Below are positions 55,249-64,000 of a stretch of 64,000 bases of DNA, piece after piece. Both the position numbers and the translations under genes were made by a program. The notes under the pieces are model-generated. The model did no database searches, was not told where the DNA came from, and saw nothing but the letters and a program-made list of their open reading frames with translations. Every line of letters begins with the position of its first letter. Position 1 is the stretch's first letter. Source of the stretch: Nocardiopsis sp. NRRL B-16309 (GTDB taxonomy: Bacteria > Actinomycetota > Actinomycetes > Streptosporangiales > Streptosporangiaceae); the NCBI RefSeq assembly GCF_001279585.1, contig NZ_LGEC01000049.1, forward strand, positions 62,001 through 126,000. Reading direction: 5' to 3'.

Positions 55249-55568
55249 CCGGAGCCGGAGGCTCTCCGTTGAGGGTGGAAGTCCACCCCGCGCGAAGCGC
55301 CCCCGGACGGTGGCGGGCGACGGAAAGTCAAGAACCGGAGCCGGAGGCTCTCCGTTGAGGGCGGAAGTCCACCCCGCGCGAAGCGCCCCCGGACGGTGGC
55401 GGGCGACGGAAAGTCAAGAACCGGAGCCGGAGGCTCTCCGTTGAGGGCGGTAGTCCACCCCGCGCGAAGCGCCTCCGGACGGTGGCGAAGAACCGGAGCC
55501 GGAGGCTCTCCGTTGAGGGCGGTAGTCCACCCCGCGCGAAGCGCCCCCGGACGGTGGCGGGCGACGGG
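55249..55568. repeat. 86-bp tandem repeat between rapZ and yvcK
   Basis: Four copies starting at 55249, 55335, 55421 and 55493. The first two steps are exactly 86 bases; the third copy lacks 14 bases near its end. Each copy contains CGGAGCCGGAGGCTCTCCG, which can fold on itself, then AGTCCACCCCGCGCGAAGC. A fifth, degenerate copy may lie near 55183. The unit is not a multiple of three and no frame persists, so it is non-coding. It fills most of the 615-base gap. Confidence 0.92.
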
Positions 55569-55572
55569 TGGG

Positions 55573-56457
55573 CTATTCGCGTCCCACGTCCCTGTGCACC
55601 ACGTGCACGTCGACCTCCTGGCCGCGCAGCTGCTCGGCGAACTGCTCGGCCATGGCCACGCTGCGGTGCCTGCCGCCGGTACAGCCCACCGCGAGCGTCA
55701 TGTAGTGCTTGCCCTCGCGCTGGTACCCGGCGATGGTCAGCTTCAGGACCTCGGCGTAGGCCTCGATCATCTCCTTGGCGCCGTCCTGGGCCAGCACGAA
55801 GTCGCGCACCGGCTCGTCGCGCCCGTCCATCGGTCTGAGGTCGGGCACCCAGTGGGGGTTGGGCAGGAAGCGGCAGTCCAGGACGAGGTCGGCGTCGACC
55901 GGCAGACCGTGCTTGAACCCGAACGAGACGACGTTGGCGCGGGGACGCGCCTCGTCGGTCTCACCGAAGAACCCGATCACGCGGGCCTTGAGCTGGTGGA
56001 CGTTGAGCTGTGAGGTGTCGATGACCAGGTCGGCCTCGCCGCGCACCGCCCGCAGGGTCTGGCGCTCGCGGTCGATGCCCTCGGTCAGGCGCCCCTCGCC
56101 CTGCAGCGGGTGCGGGCGGCGCACGCCCTCGAACCGCCGGACCAGGGCCTCGTCGCTCGCCTCCAGGTAGAGCACGCGCGCCACGATGTCCCGCTTGCGC
56201 AGCTCCTCCACCGTGGACAGCAGGTCCTCGGTGAAGGCCAGCGAACGCACGTCCACCACCACCGCGACCCGGGGCACCGCCCCGTGCGTGCGCCCCGCCA
56301 GCTCGATCATCGTCGGCAGGAGTCCGGGCGGCAGGTTGTCCACCACGAACCAGTCCAGGTCCTCCAGGGCCCTGGCCGCCGTACTCCGGCCCGCACCGGA
56401 CATCCCGGTGACGATGACCACCTCGGGCGGCAGCTCGCCGCCCAGTTCGACCGTCAT
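55573..56457 (-). CDS. rapZ: RapZ/YvcJ nucleotide-binding protein
   Basis: 294 residues. N-terminal P-loop T-G-M-S-G-A-G-R-S near residue 17 (Arg replaces the usual Lys, common in actinobacteria as I recall), D-N-L-P-P near residue 40 and the C-terminal C-T-G-G-R-H-R-S motif. In E. coli RapZ directs decay of the GlmZ RNA; the actinobacterial role is unclear. ATG overlaps the uvrC stop (ATGA). Confidence 0.95.
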   Translation of the reverse strand: MTVELGGELPPEVVIVTGMSGAGRSTAARALEDLDWFVVDNLPPGLLPTMIELAGRTHGAVPRVAVVVDVRSLAFTEDLLSTVEELRKRDIVARVLYLEASDEALVRRFEGVRRPHPLQGEGRLTEGIDRERQTLRAVRGEADLVIDTSQLNVHQLKARVIGFFGETDEARPRANVVSFGFKHGLPVDADLVLDCRFLPNPHWVPDLRPMDGRDEPVRDFVLAQDGAKEMIEAYAEVLKLTIAGYQREGKHYMTLAVGCTGGRHRSVAMAEQFAEQLRGQEVDVHVVHRDVGRE

Positions 56458-58475
56458 GTGTCTCCTCCCCCGTCAGTATTCTGCTGTCCCGGCGCCCGGT
56501 CGGCCTCCCCGCCGGCGGGCCCGCCCGTCAGGTGCGCGTGCACGGCCTCCGCCAGCTTGGGGCCGATGCCCGGCACCGCCGCGATCTCCTCGGCCGTGGC
56601 CGAGGCCAGTCGTTTCACCGAACCGAACTCCTTGATCAGCGCGGACCGGCGGGCCGGTCCCAGTCCGGCCAGTTCGTCCAGGCTGCTGCCCGTGAGCGCC
56701 TTGGCCCGCATCTGCCGGTGGTAGGTGATCGCGAACCGGTGCGCCTCGTCGCGCACCCGCTGCAACAGGTACAGGCCCTCCCCCGTCCGCGGGAGGATGA
56801 CCGGGTCCTCGTCGTCGGGCAACCACACCTCCTCCAGCCGCTTGGCCAGCCCGCACACCGCCACGTCCTCGATGCCGAGTTCGTCCAGCGCCCGGCGCGC
56901 CGCCTCGGCCTGGGGCCGCGCGCCGTCCACCACCACAAGGTTAGGGGGATAGGCGAACTTACCGGGTGACGGCTCGGAGTCGCTTCGGTGACCGCCGTGG
57001 TCACCGGTCTCCCCCATCCGCGCCACCTCGCCGCTGCGCGAGCTCTCCTCCAGGTAGCGGCGGAACCGGCGGGTGATGACCTCGTACATGGCCGCGACGT
57101 CGTGCTGCTCGGCACCGCCCGGCCCGCTGCCGCGGATGGCGAAGCGCCGGTACTCCGACTTGCGCGCCAGCCCGTCCTCGAACACCACCATGGAGGCCAC
57201 CACGTGCTCGCCCTGGAGGTTGGAGATGTCGTAGCACTCGATGCGCAGCGGCGCCTCCGGCAGGTCGAGCGCCTCCTGGATCTCGTTGAGGGCGCGCCCG
57301 CGGGTGCTCAGGTCGCCCGCCCGGTGGGTCTTGTGCCGGGCCAGCGACTCGCGCGCGTTCTTGTCCACGGTCTCCATGAGGGCCTTCTTGTCCCCGCGCC
57401 GGGGCACGCGCACGTCCACGGCCGAGCCCCGGTGCTCCGACAGCCACGACGCCACGGCGTCCAGGTCGGCGGGGGCGTGCGAGACCAGGACCTCGCGCGG
57501 AACGGCCGTGCCGGTCCCGGCGGTCTCGTCGGTGCCCTCCGCGGCCCCGTAGAGCTGCCCGAGGAAGGTCTCCATGAGCTCGCCCGGCCCGGCGTCGGTG
57601 ACCTTGTCCACGACGTAGCCGCGCCGGCCCCGGATCCGGCCGCCGCGCACGTGGAAGATCTGGACGGCCGCCTCCAGGGGGTCGTCGGCCATGGCGATGA
57701 CGTCGCAGTCGGTGGAGTCGGGCAGCACGACGGCCTGCTTCTCCAGGGCGGCCTTGAGCGCCTCGATGTCGTCGCGCAGCCGTGCGGCGCGCTCGTACTC
57801 CATCTCCTGGGCCGCCTCGGCCATCCGCGCCTCCAGCCGGCGGATGAAGCGCCCGGTGTCCCCGGCCAGGAAGGAGCAGAAGTCCTCGACCAGGTCCCGG
57901 TGCTCCTGCGGCGTGGCCTTGCCCACGCAGGGGGCCACGCACTTGCCGATGTAGCCGAGCAGGCACGGGCGCCCGCTGTTGCGGGCCCCCCGGAAGACGC
58001 CCGGGGAGCAGGTGCGCACGGGGAAGACGCGCAGGAGGAGGTCGACGGTCTCACGGATGGCCCAGGCGTGGGAGTAGGGGCCGAAGTAGCGCACGCCCTT
58101 GCGCTTGGCCCCCCGCATCACCTGCACGCGCGGGAACTCCTCGTTGAGCGTGACGGCGAGGTAGGGGTAGCTCTTGTCGTCGCGGTACTTGACGTTGAAG
58201 CGCGGGTCGTACTGCTTGATCCAGGAGTACTCCAGCTGGAGCGCCTCCACCTCGGTGCCGACGATGGTCCAGTCGACGTCGGCGGCGGTGGAGACCATCT
58301 GCTGGGTCCGCGGGTGCAGCCCGGCGAAGTCGCGGAAGTAGGAGGAGAGCCGCGACCGCAGGTTCTTGGCCTTGCCCACGTAGATGACACGGCCCGCCTG
58401 GTCCCGGAACCGGTAGACACCGGGTGAGGTCGGGATGGAACCGGGCGCCGGGCGCAGGTGAGGAGTCGCAGCCAT
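56454..58475 (-). CDS. uvrC: UvrABC system protein C
   Basis: 673 residues. Makes both incisions in nucleotide excision repair. GIY-YIG domain (G-V-Y-R-F-R-D ... V-I-Y-V-G-K-A) at 20-100, Cys-rich segment, UVR motif near 210-245, RNase H-like C-terminal nuclease with the D-I-S-N-L-Q-G motif and final helix-hairpin-helix (L-A-G-L-G-P-A-R-R and I-P-G-I-G-P type). ATG 58475 gives the usual N-terminus; GTG 58499 is possible. First gene of the uvrC-rapZ pair. Confidence 0.95.
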   Translation of the reverse strand: MAATPHLRPAPGSIPTSPGVYRFRDQAGRVIYVGKAKNLRSRLSSYFRDFAGLHPRTQQMVSTAADVDWTIVGTEVEALQLEYSWIKQYDPRFNVKYRDDKSYPYLAVTLNEEFPRVQVMRGAKRKGVRYFGPYSHAWAIRETVDLLLRVFPVRTCSPGVFRGARNSGRPCLLGYIGKCVAPCVGKATPQEHRDLVEDFCSFLAGDTGRFIRRLEARMAEAAQEMEYERAARLRDDIEALKAALEKQAVVLPDSTDCDVIAMADDPLEAAVQIFHVRGGRIRGRRGYVVDKVTDAGPGELMETFLGQLYGAAEGTDETAGTGTAVPREVLVSHAPADLDAVASWLSEHRGSAVDVRVPRRGDKKALMETVDKNARESLARHKTHRAGDLSTRGRALNEIQEALDLPEAPLRIECYDISNLQGEHVVASMVVFEDGLARKSEYRRFAIRGSGPGGAEQHDVAAMYEVITRRFRRYLEESSRSGEVARMGETGDHGGHRSDSEPSPGKFAYPPNLVVVDGARPQAEAARRALDELGIEDVAVCGLAKRLEEVWLPDDEDPVILPRTGEGLYLLQRVRDEAHRFAITYHRQMRAKALTGSSLDELAGLGPARRSALIKEFGSVKRLASATAEEIAAVPGIGPKLAEAVHAHLTGGPAGGEADRAPGQQNTDGGGDT

Positions 58476-58642
58476 GTCCCCATTCTGGTGCGTCCCCACG
58501 ACATCCGGCCACCCGAGGCCCCGGTGTCACAGGGCACCGTCGCGCACGCCTCACCCCAAACGTCACGATTGGATTTCTGCATGCTCTAGGTTGGGCGGGT
58601 ACGAACCATCTGACCGACTTGACGACAAGGGGGACCTTCCCT

Positions 58643-59803
58643 GTGAGCCCCTCACAATGGATCACCCTCGGCATCGTGATCGCCCTCGCGCTGACCCTGG
58701 TGTTCGTGGTCCACTGGCTCCTGAACCACCAGCTGGGCAAAGTCTGGCCGATGGCGCGCTACCTGGTCTCGCGCTCGGCGGTGACCGCCTACCTCGCGGC
58801 GGCCGTGGTCGGCGCCAACCTGGCCCTGCCCAGCCCCTCCGACGTCGGCTGGAGCACCTACCAGGCCATCCAGCACCTGATGCGCATCCTCATGATCGGG
58901 ACGCTGACCGGCCTGGGCATCAGCCTGGCCTACGCGGCCACCGACATGATCCTGGACCGGTTGTCGATCTCCAACGGTGACGCCGACCGCAGGGCGCGGC
59001 GCTACCAGACCCAGGTCCGCCTGCTGCGGCGCGTGGTCACCTCGGTCATCGTCGTCCTGGCGATCGCCGCCATCCTCTTCACCTTCCCCCAGGTCCAGGC
59101 GCTGGGCGCCGGGCTGCTGGCCTCGGCCGGTGTGATCGGTATCGTCGCCGGTGTGGCCGCCCAGTCCATCCTGGGCAACCTCTTCGCCGGCCTCCAGCTA
59201 GCCTTCAGCGACTCGCTGCGCATCGGCGACGTGGTCGTGGTCGAGGGCGAGTGGGGCCGGGTCGAGGAGCTCAGCCTGGTCAACGTCACCATCAAGATCT
59301 GGGACGAGCGCCGCCTGGTCGTCCCCGTCGCCAACTTCACCACCACCAGCTTCGAGAACTGGACCAAGCAGGGAACCGCGATCACCGCCAAGGTGGTGCT
59401 GCCGCTTGACTGGGAGGTCCCCGTCGCGGAACTGCGCGAGGAGGCCGGCCGGCTGATCACGGCCAGCCCCAACTGGGACGGCCGCAGCTGGTCCTGCCAG
59501 GTCGTGGACATCACCGAATCCGGTGAGGTCATGGTGCGGGTGGTGGCCACCGCCGCCGACACCGGCGCGCAGTGGAACATCGCGTGCGAGATCCGCGAGC
59601 ACCTCATCGGCTGGCTCGTCGAGCACTACCCCGAGTCGCTGCCGCGCAACCGCACCGAGTTCTTCTCCTCCGGCGAGGAGTCGCCCTACGCCACGCAGTT
59701 CCCCTCCTCCGCCTTCCGGCAGAGCTCGCCCGTGCGGGAGTCCGCCGGCGCCCCGCGCAACGGCTCCACCAACCCTCCCGGCGGCGACCCCGGCGAGACC
59801 TGA
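58643..59803 (+). CDS. MscS family mechanosensitive channel
   Basis: 386 residues. N-terminal helix, three further helices, then the pore helix G-A-G-L-L-A-S-A-G-V-I-G-I-V-A-G-V-A-A-Q near residue 165 and the beta domain S-L-R-I-G-D-V-V-V-V-E-G-E-W-G-R-V-E-E, all typical of MscS. The tail is polar and disordered. GTG 58643 has AAGGGGG about 10 bases upstream; the long open frame before it overlaps uvrC antisense and is not credible. Confidence 0.93.
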   Translation: MSPSQWITLGIVIALALTLVFVVHWLLNHQLGKVWPMARYLVSRSAVTAYLAAAVVGANLALPSPSDVGWSTYQAIQHLMRILMIGTLTGLGISLAYAATDMILDRLSISNGDADRRARRYQTQVRLLRRVVTSVIVVLAIAAILFTFPQVQALGAGLLASAGVIGIVAGVAAQSILGNLFAGLQLAFSDSLRIGDVVVVEGEWGRVEELSLVNVTIKIWDERRLVVPVANFTTTSFENWTKQGTAITAKVVLPLDWEVPVAELREEAGRLITASPNWDGRSWSCQVVDITESGEVMVRVVATAADTGAQWNIACEIREHLIGWLVEHYPESLPRNRTEFFSSGEESPYATQFPSSAFRQSSPVRESAGAPRNGSTNPPGGDPGET

Positions 59804-59828
59804 GCCGCCCGCCGCACACCCACCGAGC

Positions 59829-59873
59829 ACGTGAGGGCGCCCGGAGCGGATTCCGCTCCGGGCGCCCTCACGT
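59829..59873. terminator. 21-base-pair perfect hairpin between the MscS and Rieske genes
   Basis: Arms 59829-59849 and 59853-59873 are exact complements with an ATT loop, the longest perfect stem in the window. Lies between two convergent genes and should work in both directions. Confidence 0.85.
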
Positions 59874-59894
59874 CGTGCCTCCGCCGGGGCGGGC

Positions 59895-60311
59895 TCAGTC
59901 GAGGATGATGTCGGTGCCGTCGATGGTGACGGTGAACCCCTCCAGCGGCTCGGTGGCCGGCCCCTTGAGCGCCTCGCCGGTGGCGACGTCGAACTCGCTG
60001 CCGTGGCACAGGCAGCCGATCACCTCGTCCACCTCCTGGACGGTGCACCCGCCGTGCGTGCACACGGCGGTGAAGGCGCGGAAGTCGCCTTCCTGCGGCT
60101 GGGTGACCACCAGCTTGCTGTCGCTGAAGACCGCGCCGCCGCCCACGGGCACGTCCGTGGTCTGGCCGACCACCTGGCCGCGGCGGACCTCCTGGGGGTC
60201 GGGCGGTTCACCGCCGCAGGCACTCACTGCGGTCACGGTCGCCGCGGCTCCCGCCGTTCCGAGCAGGCGGCGCCTGCTCACTCCGCACCCGCACGTCCTC
60301 TGACCAGACAC
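59895..60311 (-). CDS. Rieske iron-sulfur lipoprotein, exported by Tat
   Basis: 138 residues. Twin-arginine start S-R-R-R-L-L-G-T-A-G followed by V-S-A-C-G-G (lipobox), then a Rieske domain with C-T-H-G-G-C and C-L-C-H-G-S binding a [2Fe-2S] cluster. Such small exported Rieske proteins are common in actinomycetes and are probably electron carriers; the partner is unknown. GTG 60311 has GTGAGGAG seven bases upstream. Confidence 0.9.
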   Translation of the reverse strand: MSGQRTCGCGVSRRRLLGTAGAAATVTAVSACGGEPPDPQEVRRGQVVGQTTDVPVGGGAVFSDSKLVVTQPQEGDFRAFTAVCTHGGCTVQEVDEVIGCLCHGSEFDVATGEALKGPATEPLEGFTVTIDGTDIILD

Positions 60312-60342
60312 GACAGAACGCTCCTCACCTGCGCTGGGAATC

Positions 60343-60357
60343 ACTACACACTGTAGT
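60343..60357. promoter_or_regulatory. Dyad upstream of the Rieske gene, BlaI/CopY-like
   Basis: Perfect ACTACA-CAC-TGTAGT, 31 bases before the start. The TACA...TGTA core is like the operators of BlaI/MecI/CopY repressors. Confidence 0.45.
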
Positions 60358-60545
60358 AGCCGGGGCGAGGTGTCCCGTTCCGGGGTGGTGTGACCCACGT
60401 CCTCGCCGGGATCGCCGGACCACGTGGCGGCGAACACCCGTGCTCGCACGCGGACGCCCGCGATCCCGGCCGACGCGGACACCGAGGAGGCCGACACAAC
60501 GGACCCCCCGGCGGCCTGCCAGGGGGTTCCGCGTGTTCGGTGGGT

Positions 60546-60722
60546 TTACCTTTCCGCCCGCACCCGGGTGAGCAGCGCCACCCATTCCGGGCCGGGGACC
60601 GTGAGGTGCCCGAGGTCACGGTTCTGGGTGTCCCTGATGTCCGCGCCCGCAGCGTGCTCCCGAACTTCGACGCATTGGCCGCTCGTGCTGCTGTAGCTCG
60701 ACTTATGCCAGGTGCTGCTCAC
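60546..60722 (-). CDS. DUF397 protein
   Basis: 58 residues. W-H-K-S-S-Y-S-S-T-S-G-Q-C-V-E-V near the start, then V-R-E and D-T-Q-N-R-D-L-G and a terminal W-V-A-L-L: the DUF397 pattern. These small proteins pair with XRE/DUF5753 regulators in actinomycete developmental loci of the whiJ/bldB kind. GTG 60722 overlaps the XRE stop (GTGA). Confidence 0.92.
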   Translation of the reverse strand: MSSTWHKSSYSSTSGQCVEVREHAAGADIRDTQNRDLGHLTVPGPEWVALLTRVRAER

Positions 60723-61486
60723 AGTAGTTCTTCCAATACTTTCCGGGATTCCCTGTCAGGGAGGGCGGATTGCATGAAGCGCTTCACCAGCTCCGTCAAC
60801 CGGTCCAGCCCATCACCTTCTCGGTACACGATATTGCCGTTTGCGTGGTCACTGCTCGCCACCGTGGAACCATCCCGCATCCGGAAGACCAGCAAAGGGG
60901 AGGGCAACCCCACCAGTAACGTCCCTTCCGGGATGATCAAGACACGTACCCGCCCCGACTCCGTCAACTTCAACAGGTGGCGTACCTGCTCAGTGCGTGT
61001 TGCCTCGGGGAACGTCGTCAGCGCGGACACAGGAAAGACGGCCGTCACCCGCAGATCCGGAACCTGGTCCAGCCGGTCGCACCGAATCTTCGTGAGCCGG
61101 TCCAGCTCCTTCGCTGGGAGGAACGGTTGGGCCTCCTCGAACACGGTCCGGGCGTACGCCGGAGACTGCAAGATACCGGGGACGGCTGGGAGCGGACACA
61201 CCCACTCCACCGCTAGCCCGGTCGCCTCCAACTCCGCCAGGTCCGCACCCCACTCGGGGACGGACTTACCGCCTGCGGCGGTGCGCCACGCCGCGAAGAA
61301 CTTACCCCTCGCGCCGAACGCGGCATCCAGAAGCTCCGCGTTCCTCCTCTTGGGGAGGACTGCCCCCGACTCCCAGCGGCACACCGATGACGCTGACGTC
61401 TTCGCCTTGGCTGCAAGCTGGTACTGCGTTAATCCCGCAACTTCGCGGTACCGGGTGAGCGTGGATGCAAAGTCGGAGACGGCCAT
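60719..61486 (-). CDS. XRE family regulator with DUF5753 domain
   Basis: 255 residues. Helix-turn-helix at about 12-60 (A-G-L-T-Q-Y-Q-L-A-A-K-A ... S-S-V-C-R-W-E-S-G), then DUF5753 with V-P-G-I-L-Q-S-P-A-Y-A-R and A-V-F-P-V-S-A-L. Typical partner of DUF397 proteins; Streptomyces WhiJ-type regulators act at developmental genes. Translationally coupled to DUF397 and divergent from a small gene pair. Confidence 0.92.
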   Translation of the reverse strand: MAVSDFASTLTRYREVAGLTQYQLAAKAKTSASSVCRWESGAVLPKRRNAELLDAAFGARGKFFAAWRTAAGGKSVPEWGADLAELEATGLAVEWVCPLPAVPGILQSPAYARTVFEEAQPFLPAKELDRLTKIRCDRLDQVPDLRVTAVFPVSALTTFPEATRTEQVRHLLKLTESGRVRVLIIPEGTLLVGLPSPLLVFRMRDGSTVASSDHANGNIVYREGDGLDRLTELVKRFMQSALPDRESRKVLEELL

Positions 61487-61584
61487 ATGGCAGATCGTAA
61501 CCAGCGAATCCCGTCCGTAGCCGAGAATCGGCGGAATCTGGCCAGACGCTGTGCAATCCAGGGTTTCGGTTCGACGCTGGGGAC

Positions 61585-61839
61585 ATGGAAGCTCTCAGGA
61601 ACCTCGGTGCGGCGTTCGCGCACCGGCAGATGCTGAACTACCGACGAGACGACACTCTCGTCGTCAACGACCCGTACCTCCGCCAGCAGGTCGAGATCAG
61701 CGCGTACGGCCACTGGTACCGGTGGACCGGGCCGACCGGTGAACCCCAGCACGGCGACATCCACGCGCCCGGGGCCACCGTCGACACGATCATCCGCCAG
61801 TACGCCGGACTCCATGTGGATTCGGGTGGCACGCCATGA
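61585..61839 (+). CDS. Small protein divergent from the XRE gene
   Basis: 84 residues with Y-R-R-D-D-T-L-V-V-N-D and H-W-Y-R-W-T-G-P-T-G. No family recognised. GGGGAC is the only ribosome-site candidate. The stop overlaps the next ATG (ATGA), which supports both frames being read. Confidence 0.6.
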   Translation: MEALRNLGAAFAHRQMLNYRRDDTLVVNDPYLRQQVEISAYGHWYRWTGPTGEPQHGDIHAPGATVDTIIRQYAGLHVDSGGTP

Positions 61840-61997
61840 CCGAGCGGCCCCGCCAGGATGTTCCCAGGGCGACGACGCTCGCCGAGTTCGCCCGCCTCGT
61901 CCAACCGAGGCGCCCCGAACCCCCTCAACCGGCCCCCGCGGTTCCCCCTCCACTCCCCAGGCGACGTCGTGGGTCGAAGCGCCGGGGGAACGCATGA
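61836..61997 (+). CDS. Small Pro/Arg-rich protein
   Basis: 53 residues: M-T-E-R-P-R-Q-D, a short helix T-L-A-E-F-A-R-L-V and a Pro/Arg-rich end finishing R-R-R-R-G-S-K-R-R-G-N. Coupled to the preceding gene by ATGA. Possibly nucleic-acid binding. Confidence 0.45.
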   Translation: MTERPRQDVPRATTLAEFARLVQPRRPEPPQPAPAVPPPLPRRRRGSKRRGNA

Positions 61998-62082
61998 CAA
62001 GGACGAGTCCGAGGACGACACCGCCATGGGCCGGTGCTCGTGCGGTTGCGGCGAGCCGGAGCCCTGCCGGGGTTCCGTGTAG
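61969..62082 (+). CDS. Doubtful Cys-rich micro-ORF
   Basis: 37 residues from GTG 61969, overlapping the previous gene in another frame. The end reads G-R-C-S-C-G-C-G-E-P-E-P-C, four closely spaced cysteines that could bind a metal. No ribosome site seen. Confidence 0.3.
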   Translation: MGRSAGGTHDKDESEDDTAMGRCSCGCGEPEPCRGSV

Positions 62083-62230
62083 GCGTCTTCGTCCGACCGT
62101 GTGACGGCTGCCTGCGGCCGGGTCTCCGGTCGGGGCCTCGCTCCTCGGACGGCCGTGCACGGAACGGGGAGAGAAGACGCCTCGCGCGCATTCCACAGTC
62201 CCCCGGGCACCGCCGCGTGCCCCGAACACG

Positions 62231-62258
62231 CGTGGCCCGGCCGGGCGGCCGGGCCACG
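62231..62258 (-). terminator. Terminator downstream of uvrA
   Basis: Perfect 12-base-pair stem CGTGGCCCGGCC with its complement and a GGGC loop, 15 bases after the uvrA stop. Confidence 0.75.
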
Positions 62259-62272
62259 TCGCTGATCGGGCG

Positions 62273-64000
<1,728 letters not shown>

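Noticed and set aside
55249..55568. Tandem repeats resembling a CRISPR array
   Set aside because: The units are 86 bases long and contiguous, with no variable spacers between conserved short repeats.

Overview
The window is about 73% G+C by eye, uses GTG starts freely and carries whiA, rbpA, opcA, an SCO-style glycolysis/uvr block and DUF397/XRE genes. That points to a filamentous actinomycete, most likely Nocardiopsis or a close relative (inference from gene content and protein style; no database search was possible). No rRNA, tRNA, insertion sequence or CRISPR array was seen.

Left core block (1-10.8 kb): a PrsW-type membrane protease cut by the left edge, two small genes, heme o synthase (ctaB), and the pentose phosphate run tkt-tal-zwf-opcA-pgl on the + strand. 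Next come a stand-alone MurE-type ligase, a membrane protein and a secreted S33 peptidase lipoprotein (10.9-15.0 kb).

CRISPR block (15.2-31.3 kb): a type III-D-like effector locus. The main - strand operon is cas10 > Cas7-like RAMP > csx10 > tandem-Cas7 RAMP > csx19-like > TIGR03986-like RAMP. Cas6 stands alone upstream. A second - strand unit holds an 'LTPH' protein and a 737-residue protein that reads as CARF - PD-(D/E)xK nuclease - CARF - unknown domain. A + strand gene for a Cys-rich protein of unknown function faces the main operon. cas10 has no HD domain, and its cyclase motif reads A-G-D-D. No cas1/cas2 or repeat array is present. The 9-mer GTCCGAGAG lies upstream of four transcription units of this block, each time in the direction of transcription, and nowhere else that I found. 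Several proteins of the block carry in-frame tandem repeats.

Middle accessory block (31.3-47.7 kb): DUF1697, GNAT and unknown genes, an acetate-type symporter with its DUF485 partner, an ACT-GNAT fusion, and a histidine utilisation operon (hutH-hutU-M20 hydrolase-hutF-hutI) with a divergent IclR regulator and two clear dyads in the shared promoter. Histidine would go to urocanate, imidazolonepropionate, formiminoglutamate and formylglutamate. The M20 enzyme probably replaces HutG.

Right core block (47.7-64 kb): rbpA, secG, tpiA, pgk, gap, whiA, yvcK, rapZ, uvrC and uvrA, interrupted by DUF488, an 86-bp tandem repeat, an MscS channel, a Rieske lipoprotein and a small XRE/DUF397 cluster. From memory of Streptomyces coelicolor, the pentose phosphate run and this block are nearly adjacent there; here they are about 37 kb apart, with the CRISPR and hut loci between them.
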